Shown here: positions 1 to 7,086 of the stretch, piece by piece
Position numbering within the stretch: position 1 is the first letter of the stretch
Layout: each line of letters opens with the position of its first letter
Source: Chitinophagaceae bacterium
GTDB lineage: Bacteria; Bacteroidota; Bacteroidia; Chitinophagales; Chitinophagaceae
Reading direction: 5' to 3'
Assembly (NCBI GenBank): GCA_023251335.1
Contig: JAHEZA010000067.1
Span: 1-8,860, forward strand
Length of the DNA stretch: 8,860 bases
Position numbers and translations under genes: made by a program
The notes under the pieces: generated by a model
The model's database searches: none
The model's input: the letters and a program-made list of their open reading frames with translations, nothing else
Told to the model about the DNA's origin: nothing

Positions 1-1228
1 TAATTATCCCACTACCGTTACCGCGGCCTCCAATAGGCGTGTGACGGTACAAGTAATTCTTCGATTTAAATTTTCACGATGTACGCTTGGGTTAACGCTA
101 GGAGACCCGGTATTTAGCACCACGCTGCTTCCGGGTGAAAAGTTAAAATTAAGTACTACAGACCGGCGAAGCCGCTTCACCTATGATAGTGAAACAAAAC
201 TGAGTTACCGCAGCGAACAGATTTCTGAAGAGCAATATTATATGACTGCTGTACAAAAATATATGGCAGACGCTTCTGCGGCTCAATCCGGTCAGGCGGA
301 AAATTCTTCTGATAGCAAATGGGACTTCCATGGTGACGCAGGAGGAAGTATCAATCCCTTCAGCCTGAGCGCCAGCGCCAGTACCAAAGCCGGCGGAAGT
401 CACAACAGCCATTCTGTTTCTGATTATCTCAATGAACAGAAATCGCATGTTCAAAGTTCGGCAATGCAAGCAGCCAACGCTACTCATAAAGCCCACGCTG
501 TTTCTATTGGTGAAGTAAGCAGTCGCACCAATATTGAAGGTACTTCTGAAGAACATTTTGAAGCCTCATCAAGAGAGTTCTCCAACTATAATAAATGCCA
601 TGCAGTTACTTATATGTTCTACAGGCTCAATAAAAAACAAAAAATAAAATTTGAATTGATTTCAATTGAAAGGAGAGTACTTGACGATAATGCGCCTATT
701 GGTGGCATACTGCAGCCCACAGATAAAAAAATTCCAATCGCGTTAGTGCCTCAGGATATCCCCGCCACAGTTACAATAAAAAAAGCGACAGAATTAGCAG
801 CAGTGGGTAATTTTAATACTAATAGTGCCGGCCTTCAATTTGCCTCATATTCTGCCGCAGTTTCACCGAATGTTTTCAATCGCGGCACCTCCTTTCTTTC
901 AGACTCAAATTTTGGAACACCCATTGACGGCACTGTGAGAGAAAGCGCTTTAAAGCAGGTGGACGAAGAACTAATTGCAAAGAACCTGATAGACAGAACA
1001 GGTAAGGTGACCAACGAAACCAAACAGCAGATTGAATTTGAATCGGAATTATCATTACCCACTCCCGGCATTATTGTGAAGGGTTGTTTGGATGATTGCG
1101 ATGTATGCGAACCATTAGTAAAAGAAAGAATGCAGTTAGAAAATGATTTGCTGCGCAAACAGATAGACCTGCTGGAAAAATCCCAGGAATACAGGTGTTG
1201 CCCACCAGCGCCGGTGATTAATGACTAA
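1..1228 (+). CDS. Uncharacterised protein with Ser/Ala-rich middle and Cys-rich coiled-coil C-terminus (5' partial)
   Basis: I do not recognise a named function. The reading frame is open from base 2 to the TAA-adjacent stop at 1226-1228 and has no stop upstream of the GTG at 41, so the gene very probably begins outside the window and the GTG is an internal valine codon. Numbering from that GTG, residues 12-60 form a compact segment rich in beta strand (GDPVFSTTLLPGEKLKL, then TTDRRSRFTYD). Residues 80-170 are low in complexity, rich in Ser, Ala, Gly and His. Residues 175-212 look like a folded core (SSREFSNYNKCHAVTY, then KIKFELISIERR). The C-terminus carries CxxxCxxC at 349-356, a Leu/Glu/Lys-rich stretch at 358-382 likely to be a coiled coil, and a CC pair at 386-387 followed by prolines. 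No membrane segment is visible in this part. A 79-base gap separates it from the next gene on the same strand, so cotranscription is plausible. The N-terminus, and any signal peptide, cannot be judged. Confidence 0.8.
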   Translation, partial: NYPTTVTAASNRRVTVQVILRFKFSRCTLGLTLGDPVFSTTLLPGEKLKLSTTDRRSRFTYDSETKLSYRSEQISEEQYYMTAVQKYMADASAAQSGQAENSSDSKWDFHGDAGGSINPFSLSASASTKAGGSHNSHSVSDYLNEQKSHVQSSAMQAANATHKAHAVSIGEVSSRTNIEGTSEEHFEASSREFSNYNKCHAVTYMFYRLNKKQKIKFELISIERRVLDDNAPIGGILQPTDKKIPIALVPQDIPATVTIKKATELAAVGNFNTNSAGLQFASYSAAVSPNVFNRGTSFLSDSNFGTPIDGTVRESALKQVDEELIAKNLIDRTGKVTNETKQQIEFESELSLPTPGIIVKGCLDDCDVCEPLVKERMQLENDLLRKQIDLLEKSQEYRCCPPAPVIND

Positions 1229-1307
1229 GTTTTTGATCCGCTTTTTTTCACATACAGGCTTATTGTTTACGAAGTCTCGAAGCAGTTGGTCTTAAAATTT
1301 ATCAATT

Positions 1308-3611
1308 ATGATTATTACGATGCAAGGCAACTGGACGGTTGCCGTCAAATCAAAATCTGCTGCTTTCCCCCAACGTTTTATCGTTGCTGGAGCAACCATC
1401 GGAAATGGAGCATATAATGGTGTTACCACTACTCCGGCAGTAAACGTTATTGGGGACCAGTGGACTATTGCTGTTCAAAATGACGATGGTACCGGATTTC
1501 AGTTGTCTGACACCCGATTAAAATTTCCGGTAAAAAACGGGAACATTGTAAAGTTTGACATCGAATCCAATGATGCCGGGGCTGATACTGATTTTAACGA
1601 CTTAATTCTCACTTGCTCCTCGGTGTTCAGCGAAAGTGATTTTTTAATTTATGGAAATGTAACGCGATATACGGGATGTATTTTCAATCCATGCATCAGG
1701 AGATGGGTTGTGATTGACACGTACACTGGTTTACTTGAAGCATTGAAAATATCTAAGCTTAAAGATATCATTCAAAAGTTATATCCGGAACGAATTCCTG
1801 TGAATCCCAATCCGCCTGATCCCGGACCCGATTTTATCCCTCTGATGATCAATTTGCAGGACGAGGTACAATTGCCTCCAAAGCTTGCAAATATTTATAA
1901 AAGAGAGATTGGTCAATCTGATACTACATTGAAAGCATCTGCGAAAACTACTAAAGCAAATACTACAGATTCTACTCTTTCCTTTTCGAGAACAGTTGTG
2001 TTGTCTGGGGCAAATGCTGAAACTAGCCAACGATTTTTGTATGATAAAGTAGCATTGGGAACTATCAAAGATTCAATGAAATTTTTATGTACCACAGATC
2101 CGGCAAATAATATAACATTGAATTTTGAAGAATACGATCGTACCTCTGCAGAACTTGCCGGCGGCCCATATACAGGTACAGGTAACCGTACTTCATTGGG
2201 AAGTACTACAACAGATATGTTTGGAAATTATATTTTCCGTTTCCGTCAAAGCCTCTCTGAACTTGCCGATGAAGTAACACAGGATATTGCAAGCGGTGAA
2301 AATCCTGCCGTTCAAATTTTACCGGATGTAATTATTAAAATTAACCAGTTGGCTCCTTTCTTTACAACTTTGTTTGAAAGCTCACCATATTTTAATATTC
2401 CTTCTTTCAAAAGAATAGATTTGTGCTTGCCGGCAAGTAAGGTCCCTTCCTCTTCTATTTGTTTTAATGGCAATTTGATAGGAAGTCTTGGTAATGTTTT
2501 CGTAGGTGGCAATCAAAATACAGCAGCAAGTACGCTGCCTGCAAATATTGACAGGAATGGATACAATAATCATTTGCGTTCTGATGGAAAAGTAACGGTG
2601 CATAATTCGCAAGCCTTGTTTAATGTGGACTGTGCCTGCTGGTCAGGAACCATAGACATGTTTGGTTGCATGTTTAATATTCAGCGGAAAAAATCGGATC
2701 CGATTATTCGTAATTATACAATTCGATATAGAAGAGCAGGTACTTCCAATTGGGAATTTGTAAAAGAAACTTACCTGCATCCCAAATTTTCAAAAAGAAA
2801 TTTGCCCAATTATAATGGAGACCAGGTAGGGCCCTTCCCTACGGGTCTTGCCATAAATGGGAATGGAAATCCTAACGTAACTGTGCCCGCCTATATTGAC
2901 ATTCAGACAGAAGTAAATGTAGATGGTATTGATTGGGAGGCTAGCCACCTCGACAGGTACATGCAGCTCAATACAAATATTTATGATTGGGATACTACAA
3001 GCAATTCTAATCTGCCCGGCGTTATTTATTTCAGAGTTGATGGTTGGGACAGCAATGGAAAATTAGTTACAGGCGCTACTGATCTGGTTGCATTGTACAT
3101 CAGCAACCAACGTCTTGACTTTGGATTTGGCGTAGTTGATTTTGTAAATCCGATTGAAAAAATTCCATGCAATTTGTATAAAATGGCTCCAACAGAACTA
3201 AACACCCTGTTAAGTATTCAATTTAAAACTAATGACCCTTACGGTTTTGTCAATGAATACCAATTGACTTTTGGGAAATGCCCATCGGCTATTAAATTAG
3301 ATATTATAAGCCCACCATTACCTGAGAATCCGAATACTTCGGGGATATTAGTGAATGGTTCTAAAGCCTCAAGTACGGACGCAGACAATTGCCCGGGTTA
3401 TACTGGTACTATTGAAGATTTCGGCACATCAGGCATGGTAGAAATATTGTTACAGCCTGATGCTTCCGAAGGAGGATGGCTCAAGGCGACTGAAGAGTTT
3501 GGTGTATTTGGTTATGGTCTCACAGCATCGAGGCGATCTACTAATGGGTATAACCAAGGTGTTGAAGGGACTTACCAAACCTCCGGAGCATTCTATATTA
3601 TTAAAAAATAG
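1308..3611 (+). CDS. Large uncharacterised beta-rich protein without signal peptide
   Basis: This 767-residue protein is not one I can name. ATG at 1308 is chosen, with a second ATG 12 bases on (Met5) as the alternative; neither gives a hydrophobic signal sequence. Residues 1-104 look like a beta domain ending in an acidic Asp/Asn motif (NDAGADTDFNDLILT, 88-102) that recalls the DxDFND signature of DUF4114-like, possibly calcium-binding domains. Residues 121-160 carry CIFNPC (124-129) and a helical stretch, then a Pro-rich linker (165-178). Residues 285-312 contain a YTGTGNR...TTDMFGNYIFRF pattern resembling the carboxypeptidase-regulatory/transthyretin-like fold (Gly-Asn-Tyr-x-Phe). Further Cys residues occur at 373, 385, 442, 444, 454, 621, 658 and 695. 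The rest looks like repeated beta strands with many Asn, Gly and Asp. No C-terminal sorting domain, anchor or membrane segment is seen; the protein ends in Lys-Lys. The next gene starts 5 bases after the stop, so the two are almost certainly cotranscribed. A structural or surface role is inferred from composition only. Confidence 0.85.
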   Translation: MIITMQGNWTVAVKSKSAAFPQRFIVAGATIGNGAYNGVTTTPAVNVIGDQWTIAVQNDDGTGFQLSDTRLKFPVKNGNIVKFDIESNDAGADTDFNDLILTCSSVFSESDFLIYGNVTRYTGCIFNPCIRRWVVIDTYTGLLEALKISKLKDIIQKLYPERIPVNPNPPDPGPDFIPLMINLQDEVQLPPKLANIYKREIGQSDTTLKASAKTTKANTTDSTLSFSRTVVLSGANAETSQRFLYDKVALGTIKDSMKFLCTTDPANNITLNFEEYDRTSAELAGGPYTGTGNRTSLGSTTTDMFGNYIFRFRQSLSELADEVTQDIASGENPAVQILPDVIIKINQLAPFFTTLFESSPYFNIPSFKRIDLCLPASKVPSSSICFNGNLIGSLGNVFVGGNQNTAASTLPANIDRNGYNNHLRSDGKVTVHNSQALFNVDCACWSGTIDMFGCMFNIQRKKSDPIIRNYTIRYRRAGTSNWEFVKETYLHPKFSKRNLPNYNGDQVGPFPTGLAINGNGNPNVTVPAYIDIQTEVNVDGIDWEASHLDRYMQLNTNIYDWDTTSNSNLPGVIYFRVDGWDSNGKLVTGATDLVALYISNQRLDFGFGVVDFVNPIEKIPCNLYKMAPTELNTLLSIQFKTNDPYGFVNEYQLTFGKCPSAIKLDIISPPLPENPNTSGILVNGSKASSTDADNCPGYTGTIEDFGTSGMVEILLQPDASEGGWLKATEEFGVFGYGLTASRRSTNGYNQGVEGTYQTSGAFYIIKK

Positions 3612-3616
3612 AACGA

Positions 3617-3925
3617 ATGAATTTTCTACTGGCAACCCTTGCTCTTTGGAGAGTAACTCATTTAATTGCAAAAGAAGACGGGCCGTGGGATGTAATTTAT
3701 CACATTAGAAAAACAGCGGGAACAGGTTTCTTCGGGAGCCTGCTCGACTGCTTTTATTGCGTTAGCATCTGGACGGCTATTCCTTTTGGCTGCTGGCTGG
3801 GAAATAATTGGTGGGAAAAAGTTTTGTATTGGCTGGCATTATCCGGTGCGGCGTGTTTGTTAGAGCGAGCTACTGGAAATAAAAATAACAGCAACAATAC
3901 GTTGCCCTATTACAAAGAAGACTAA
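3617..3925 (+). CDS. DUF1360-family small membrane protein
   Basis: The protein has 102 residues and looks like the DUF1360 family, whose molecular function is not established. Supporting features are the N-terminal hydrophobic Leu/Ala segment ending in an Arg (residues 2-17, WRVTHLI), the acidic EDGPWD motif (20-25), the DCFYC motif with CxxC at Cys45 and Cys48 followed by SxW, and a final hydrophobic stretch (about 68-82). I predict two to three membrane segments: 2-17, about 38-61 and 68-82. The tail after residue 85 is polar and Asn-rich. Length is normal for the family. ATG at 3617 is 5 bases after the stop of the 767-residue gene, and the next start is 11 bases after this stop, so it sits inside an operon. 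DUF1360 proteins are also known from Bacillus spore-coat-related contexts, which does not transfer here directly. The CxxC could bind metal or be redox-active; that is inference. Confidence 0.85.
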   Translation: MNFLLATLALWRVTHLIAKEDGPWDVIYHIRKTAGTGFFGSLLDCFYCVSIWTAIPFGCWLGNNWWEKVLYWLALSGAACLLERATGNKNNSNNTLPYYKED

Positions 3926-3936
3926 AAATATTCTTT

Positions 3937-4197
3937 ATGTGCAATTGTGGAAATAAAAGAAATACGTTTGCCCGGCCATTGAGTGGCACGGTAGCTTCTG
4001 AAAGAACGCCATCCGGTATGTGGCAAGATGTAAATTTTGAATACATCGGCAAAAGCGGCCTTACTGTAACAGGAAGCGTTACCGGTAGAAAATACCGATT
4101 CAATCATCCCGGCGAAGCACAATTAATTGATTACCGTGACGCATCCGGAATGTCAGCGGTACCCAAGCTTAAAAAAGTGAGGAAGAACGAACAGTAG
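3937..4197 (+). CDS. Small Cys-motif protein, phage-structural-like small protein (tentative)
   Basis: An 86-residue protein that I cannot name. It starts MCNCGNKR, giving a CxC pair at residues 2 and 4, then a polar linker, then a compact block from residue 33: FEYIGKSGLTVTG (34-46), GRKYRFNHPGE (50-60), IDYRDASGM (64-72) and VPKLKKV (75-81). This order (FxYxGK, then YRFxxPG, then VDxRD, then VPxL) reminds me of short proteins in phage and prophage structural operons, but this is a memory-based resemblance, not a search result. The C-terminus is basic. No signal peptide or membrane segment is present. The ATG lies 11 bases after the DUF1360 stop. The purine run AAAGAAG 17-23 bases upstream is too far to be a convincing ribosome site. 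It is the last gene before the terminator hairpin, so it closes the transcription unit. Confidence 0.75.
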   Translation: MCNCGNKRNTFARPLSGTVASERTPSGMWQDVNFEYIGKSGLTVTGSVTGRKYRFNHPGEAQLIDYRDASGMSAVPKLKKVRKNEQ

Positions 4198-4238
4198 TGA
4201 AAATAAAAGGCCGTACCGCTATTCGATACTAACTTGAA

Positions 4239-4277
4239 AAAAAATCCCACAGCTTTTTAAAACCTGTGGGATTTTTT
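4239..4277. terminator. Bidirectional intrinsic terminator between convergent genes
   Basis: A perfect 14-base inverted repeat, AAAAAATCCCACAG at 4239-4252 and CTGTGGGATTTTTT at 4264-4277, encloses an 11-base loop. The GC-bearing core (TCCCACAG/CTGTGGGA) is followed by a T run when read on either strand. It lies 41 bases after the stop of the 86-residue gene and 4 bases beyond the stop of the minus-strand peptidase, so one element can end both transcripts. Confidence 0.9.
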
Positions 4278-4281
4278 ATTA

Positions 4282-6474
4282 TTAGTCTCTAGCGCCCGGA
4301 GGACAGTTTTTTCTTAAATAATCTGTGTATAAAGTAGATAGATGTTGGCGCGTTCCTTCGCCTTCAGAAATAGCGTGCGTTCGGTTAGGATACGGCATAA
4401 ATTGAAATTGCTTGTTGTATTTTATCAATTCGTTCAGCAATGCTTCTGCGTTATCGTATTGTACATTGTCGTCTCCCGTTCCATGAATAAATAATAAATT
4501 TCCCTGGAGACCTTTTGCATAATGAATGGGCGAACCTAAAATGTAATTTTCTTTATTTTCAGGAATCAAGCCCATATACCTTTCTTCATAAATATTGTCG
4601 TAAAATAAAAGATTGGTAACCGCTGCGATAGAAATTCCAGTTTTATAAATTTCAGGATGCTGAAACATCAGGTTACAAGTAGACGAGCCGCCGCCGCTCC
4701 AACCCCACACGGCTACACGGTCTTTGTCAAAATATGGTTTTTCCAGTATTTTTTTTGCGGCCATTGCCTGGTCCCGAATATTTAATCGTCCTAATTGTCC
4801 ATAAATAGATTTTCGCCATTCTCTTCCGCGAAGCGAAGGTGTGCCCCTGTTATCTACAGACACTTGAAAATAGCCGTCTTTACTCATATTTCCATGGTAT
4901 AAAAAATTATGTTGAGCGCCAAATCTATCGCCAACAGTAGACGATGCCGGTTCCCCATACACATAAAAAACAACCGGGTATTTTTTAGTAGAATCAAAAT
5001 TGTCAGGGTAAACCATCCAGCCGTCTAATGTAATACTATCTTCGGTAGTCACTTTAAAATAATGCACATTGCTGTTCTCAACAACTTTCATGTTTTTTGC
5101 AATGCTTTTTGATTCTTCCAATGATTTTCCGTCCGGCAAACTAATCCATTCCGCTGCAGGATAAGTTTTATAATTTGAAAAAGAATGCATTGCGTATTTG
5201 GCATAGGGCGAGATATCATAATCATTGGTTCCAACTAAGTTTGACGGTGTCAGCGGCTCTAACTTCCCTTTCCCATTGAGTTTGGTTCGATACAAATAAA
5301 GTTGGGTGGCATTGTTGGGCGATGCCATAAAGTAAACATAACCATTTTTATCATCTATACATTTGATGTTTTCGATATCATAATTGCCTTTGGTAACTAA
5401 AGATTCTTTGCCTTCCCGACCGATCAAATAGATATGCCGCCAGCCATCTTTTTCACTTACCCATAAAAAATCTTTTCCATTGTTCAACCAATCCCATCCT
5501 GTAGGGTCATCATCGTTCCATCTTGACTTAATATCAATAAAAGCTGTATCGTCTTCAGTATAGAAATTTTTGGCAACACCCGTGTTCACATCACAAAAAA
5601 AGAGCTTGCTTTCATTTTGTTTCCTGTTCAATTGTTGCAAAACCACTTGCGCAGAATTATCGGCCCATTCCATTCTCGGGATATAATGTTCCTGCGGATC
5701 ACCTGGGACGTCCATCCATTTTATATTAGCATCATCAATAGAAACTACTCCTATCTTCACGGGAGAAGGCGGCCATCCCACCTTTGGATATTCAACCGGA
5801 ATGACTTTTGAATAAACAGAGTCGGTAGTATTAAGCATATAATAATCACGTATTTTAGTGGCATCTACTTGCCAGAAAGCGATCCTTTTGCTATCGGGGC
5901 TCCATCGAAAGCCATCGCGGCATCCAAATTCTTCTTCATAAACCCAATCAAAAGTACCGTTTATAAATTTTCGTGTACCGTCCACTGTTAGTGGCTTTAT
6001 TGTGTGAGAAGAAAGGTCTTCCACGAAGAGATTATGTTCGCTTACATACGCCGCATTTTTCCCGTCAGGAGAAATTTTTGCAAACATCAATGATTGTGAT
6101 GGAAGCGATTTCCCTAATTGGGTTAATTGATTAGTAGCTAAGCTGAGTATCCAGTAATCGCCGCGTGTGTGGTAGCGCCATACTTTTGCCGTATTAGTAA
6201 AAATCAGCAGCATTTTATAATCCGGAGAGAAACTGTAAATATTAAATCTTAAAGGATTTTCAGCGCCTGGCGGAATTAATTGATCTTTTTTGACAAGGAC
6301 GGTTTCATTTCCTGTCTTAATATCAGTTTTTACAATGTTGCCCTCTTTGATGATCAGCGTGGCGCTTCCATCGGTGGTCCAGTTTATTTCTTTGGCTCTA
6401 AATTGTGAGAAAGAAGTAAGTGTGCAAACAAAAAAAATAATCGGGAATAGAATTCTTAAAGGTTTAAAGGTCAT
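4282..6474 (-). CDS. Exported dipeptidyl-peptidase-IV-family (S9B) serine peptidase
   Basis: This enzyme is predicted to remove N-terminal dipeptides, classically Xaa-Pro, from peptides in the periplasm. The start is set at ATG 6474, giving 730 residues, because it begins directly with a signal peptide (MTFKPLRILFPI, hydrophobic core, probable cleavage after SFS before Gln). The frame is open a further 8 codons to a TTG at 6498, which is less likely. Residues about 25-470 form the DPPIV beta-propeller, containing DWVYEEEF (176-183), whose Glu pair holds the substrate amino group in DPP-IV. Residues about 475-730 form the alpha/beta-hydrolase domain: VYGEP (Tyr506, oxyanion position), VDNRGT (540-545), GWSGGG with nucleophile Ser593, HGTGDDN with Asp668 and Asn670, and RTH with His700. 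The triad is complete. The usual Tyr after the nucleophile (GWSYGG) is Gly here, as I recall for a Bacteroidota subclade. Substrate range is therefore inferred. It is transcribed alone, divergent from the S4 gene. Confidence 0.95.
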   Translation of the reverse strand: MTFKPLRILFPIIFFVCTLTSFSQFRAKEINWTTDGSATLIIKEGNIVKTDIKTGNETVLVKKDQLIPPGAENPLRFNIYSFSPDYKMLLIFTNTAKVWRYHTRGDYWILSLATNQLTQLGKSLPSQSLMFAKISPDGKNAAYVSEHNLFVEDLSSHTIKPLTVDGTRKFINGTFDWVYEEEFGCRDGFRWSPDSKRIAFWQVDATKIRDYYMLNTTDSVYSKVIPVEYPKVGWPPSPVKIGVVSIDDANIKWMDVPGDPQEHYIPRMEWADNSAQVVLQQLNRKQNESKLFFCDVNTGVAKNFYTEDDTAFIDIKSRWNDDDPTGWDWLNNGKDFLWVSEKDGWRHIYLIGREGKESLVTKGNYDIENIKCIDDKNGYVYFMASPNNATQLYLYRTKLNGKGKLEPLTPSNLVGTNDYDISPYAKYAMHSFSNYKTYPAAEWISLPDGKSLEESKSIAKNMKVVENSNVHYFKVTTEDSITLDGWMVYPDNFDSTKKYPVVFYVYGEPASSTVGDRFGAQHNFLYHGNMSKDGYFQVSVDNRGTPSLRGREWRKSIYGQLGRLNIRDQAMAAKKILEKPYFDKDRVAVWGWSGGGSSTCNLMFQHPEIYKTGISIAAVTNLLFYDNIYEERYMGLIPENKENYILGSPIHYAKGLQGNLLFIHGTGDDNVQYDNAEALLNELIKYNKQFQFMPYPNRTHAISEGEGTRQHLSTLYTDYLRKNCPPGARD

Positions 6475-6692
6475 ATTGTTTTTTTGATAAAAATACAAAG
6501 GAAATTGTTACATCGTTAATCCTGTAGATTGTCAGATTGCTGAATGGTTGAATTCTTCTGTTGTTTGAATCGATTATTTTTGGAGAAACGTGTATGGATA
6601 GGTAATTAGGAATACATAATATTTGTTTGTTTACTCAAATATTTTTTTGATTGAATTTAAGCTGATCAAAATGAAATACAATAAATTTGTTT
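6475..6692. promoter_or_regulatory. Divergent intergenic region, presumed to hold both promoters
   Basis: These 218 AT-rich bases separate the starts of the S9B peptidase (minus) and the S4 protein (plus), so each promoter must lie here or overlap the gene starts. TTTG motifs occur at 6579-6582, 6622-6625, 6626-6629 and 6646-6649, but none pairs with a TAnnTTTG box at the spacing of about 20 bases expected for the Bacteroidota -33/-7 promoter. No RNA gene, clear hairpin or repeat is visible. Confidence 0.4.
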
Positions 6693-7076
6693 ATGGCAGA
6701 TAAGGAAAAATTACGAATTGATAAATATTTGTGGGCGATCAGAATTTTTAAAACCCGGAGTATTGCTGCAGATGCATGTAACTCGGGGAAAGTAAAATGT
6801 AATGGGACCAATGTAAAACCTGCAAAAGCCGTTACGTTAGGAGATATTTATGAGATTAAAACTGAAAATAAAAAATGGATTATTGAAGTAACTTTTTTAT
6901 TACAGAATCGCTTGAAATTTGAAGAAGCTTCAAAACATTATATTGATCTTTCGCCAAAAGAAATTGCAGATAAACGCCAATCAAGCGCCTTTGTTTTTAA
7001 CAGCGGAAAGAGGAAGAGCAAACAGGGCAGGCCAACGAAAAAAGAAAAACGAAAGCTGGATAACTTTTTTGAATAA
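6693..7076 (+). CDS. hslR: S4-domain RNA-binding protein, Hsp15 (HslR) type
   Basis: A 127-residue protein of the Hsp15 family. In Escherichia coli, Hsp15 binds the free 50S ribosomal subunit carrying a stalled nascent chain and helps recycle it. The S4 RNA-binding domain covers about residues 8-66, with LRIDKYLWAIRIFKTRS (7-23), GKVKCNGTNVKPAKAV (32-47) and GDIYEI (50-55) matching the family pattern. The C-terminus is strongly basic, with GRPTKKEKR (112-120) followed by LDNFF, typical of the family. Length is close to the 133 residues of the E. coli protein. ATG at 6693 is preferred over an in-frame TTG at 6687, because it places MADKEKLRIDKYLW at the normal family start. The protein is cytoplasmic, with no signal peptide. 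Its stop is only 10 bases from the stop of the converging histidine kinase gene. The family call is firm; the exact cellular role in this phylum is by analogy. Confidence 0.9.
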   Translation: MADKEKLRIDKYLWAIRIFKTRSIAADACNSGKVKCNGTNVKPAKAVTLGDIYEIKTENKKWIIEVTFLLQNRLKFEEASKHYIDLSPKEIADKRQSSAFVFNSGKRKSKQGRPTKKEKRKLDNFFE

Positions 7077-7086
7077 GAAGATCGCG

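Noticed and set aside
41..43. GTG as the true start of the first protein
   Set aside because: The frame is open upstream to the window edge, with no stop from base 2, and the codons before GTG read as ordinary protein sequence, so the gene is more likely cut by the edge.
1229..1307. Promoter in the 79-base gap before the 767-residue gene
   Set aside because: No TTTG plus TAnnTTTG pair at proper spacing and no terminator hairpin; read-through from the upstream gene is as likely.
3460..3708. An 82-codon plus-strand open frame overlapping the 767-residue and DUF1360 genes
   Set aside because: It is out of frame with two better-supported genes and lacks any recognisable feature.
6682..6689. TAAATTTG, an exact match to the Bacteroidota -7 box TAnnTTTG, as promoter of the S4 gene
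   Set aside because: It ends 3 bases before the ATG, which would put the transcription start inside the gene, and no TTTG lies about 20 bases upstream.
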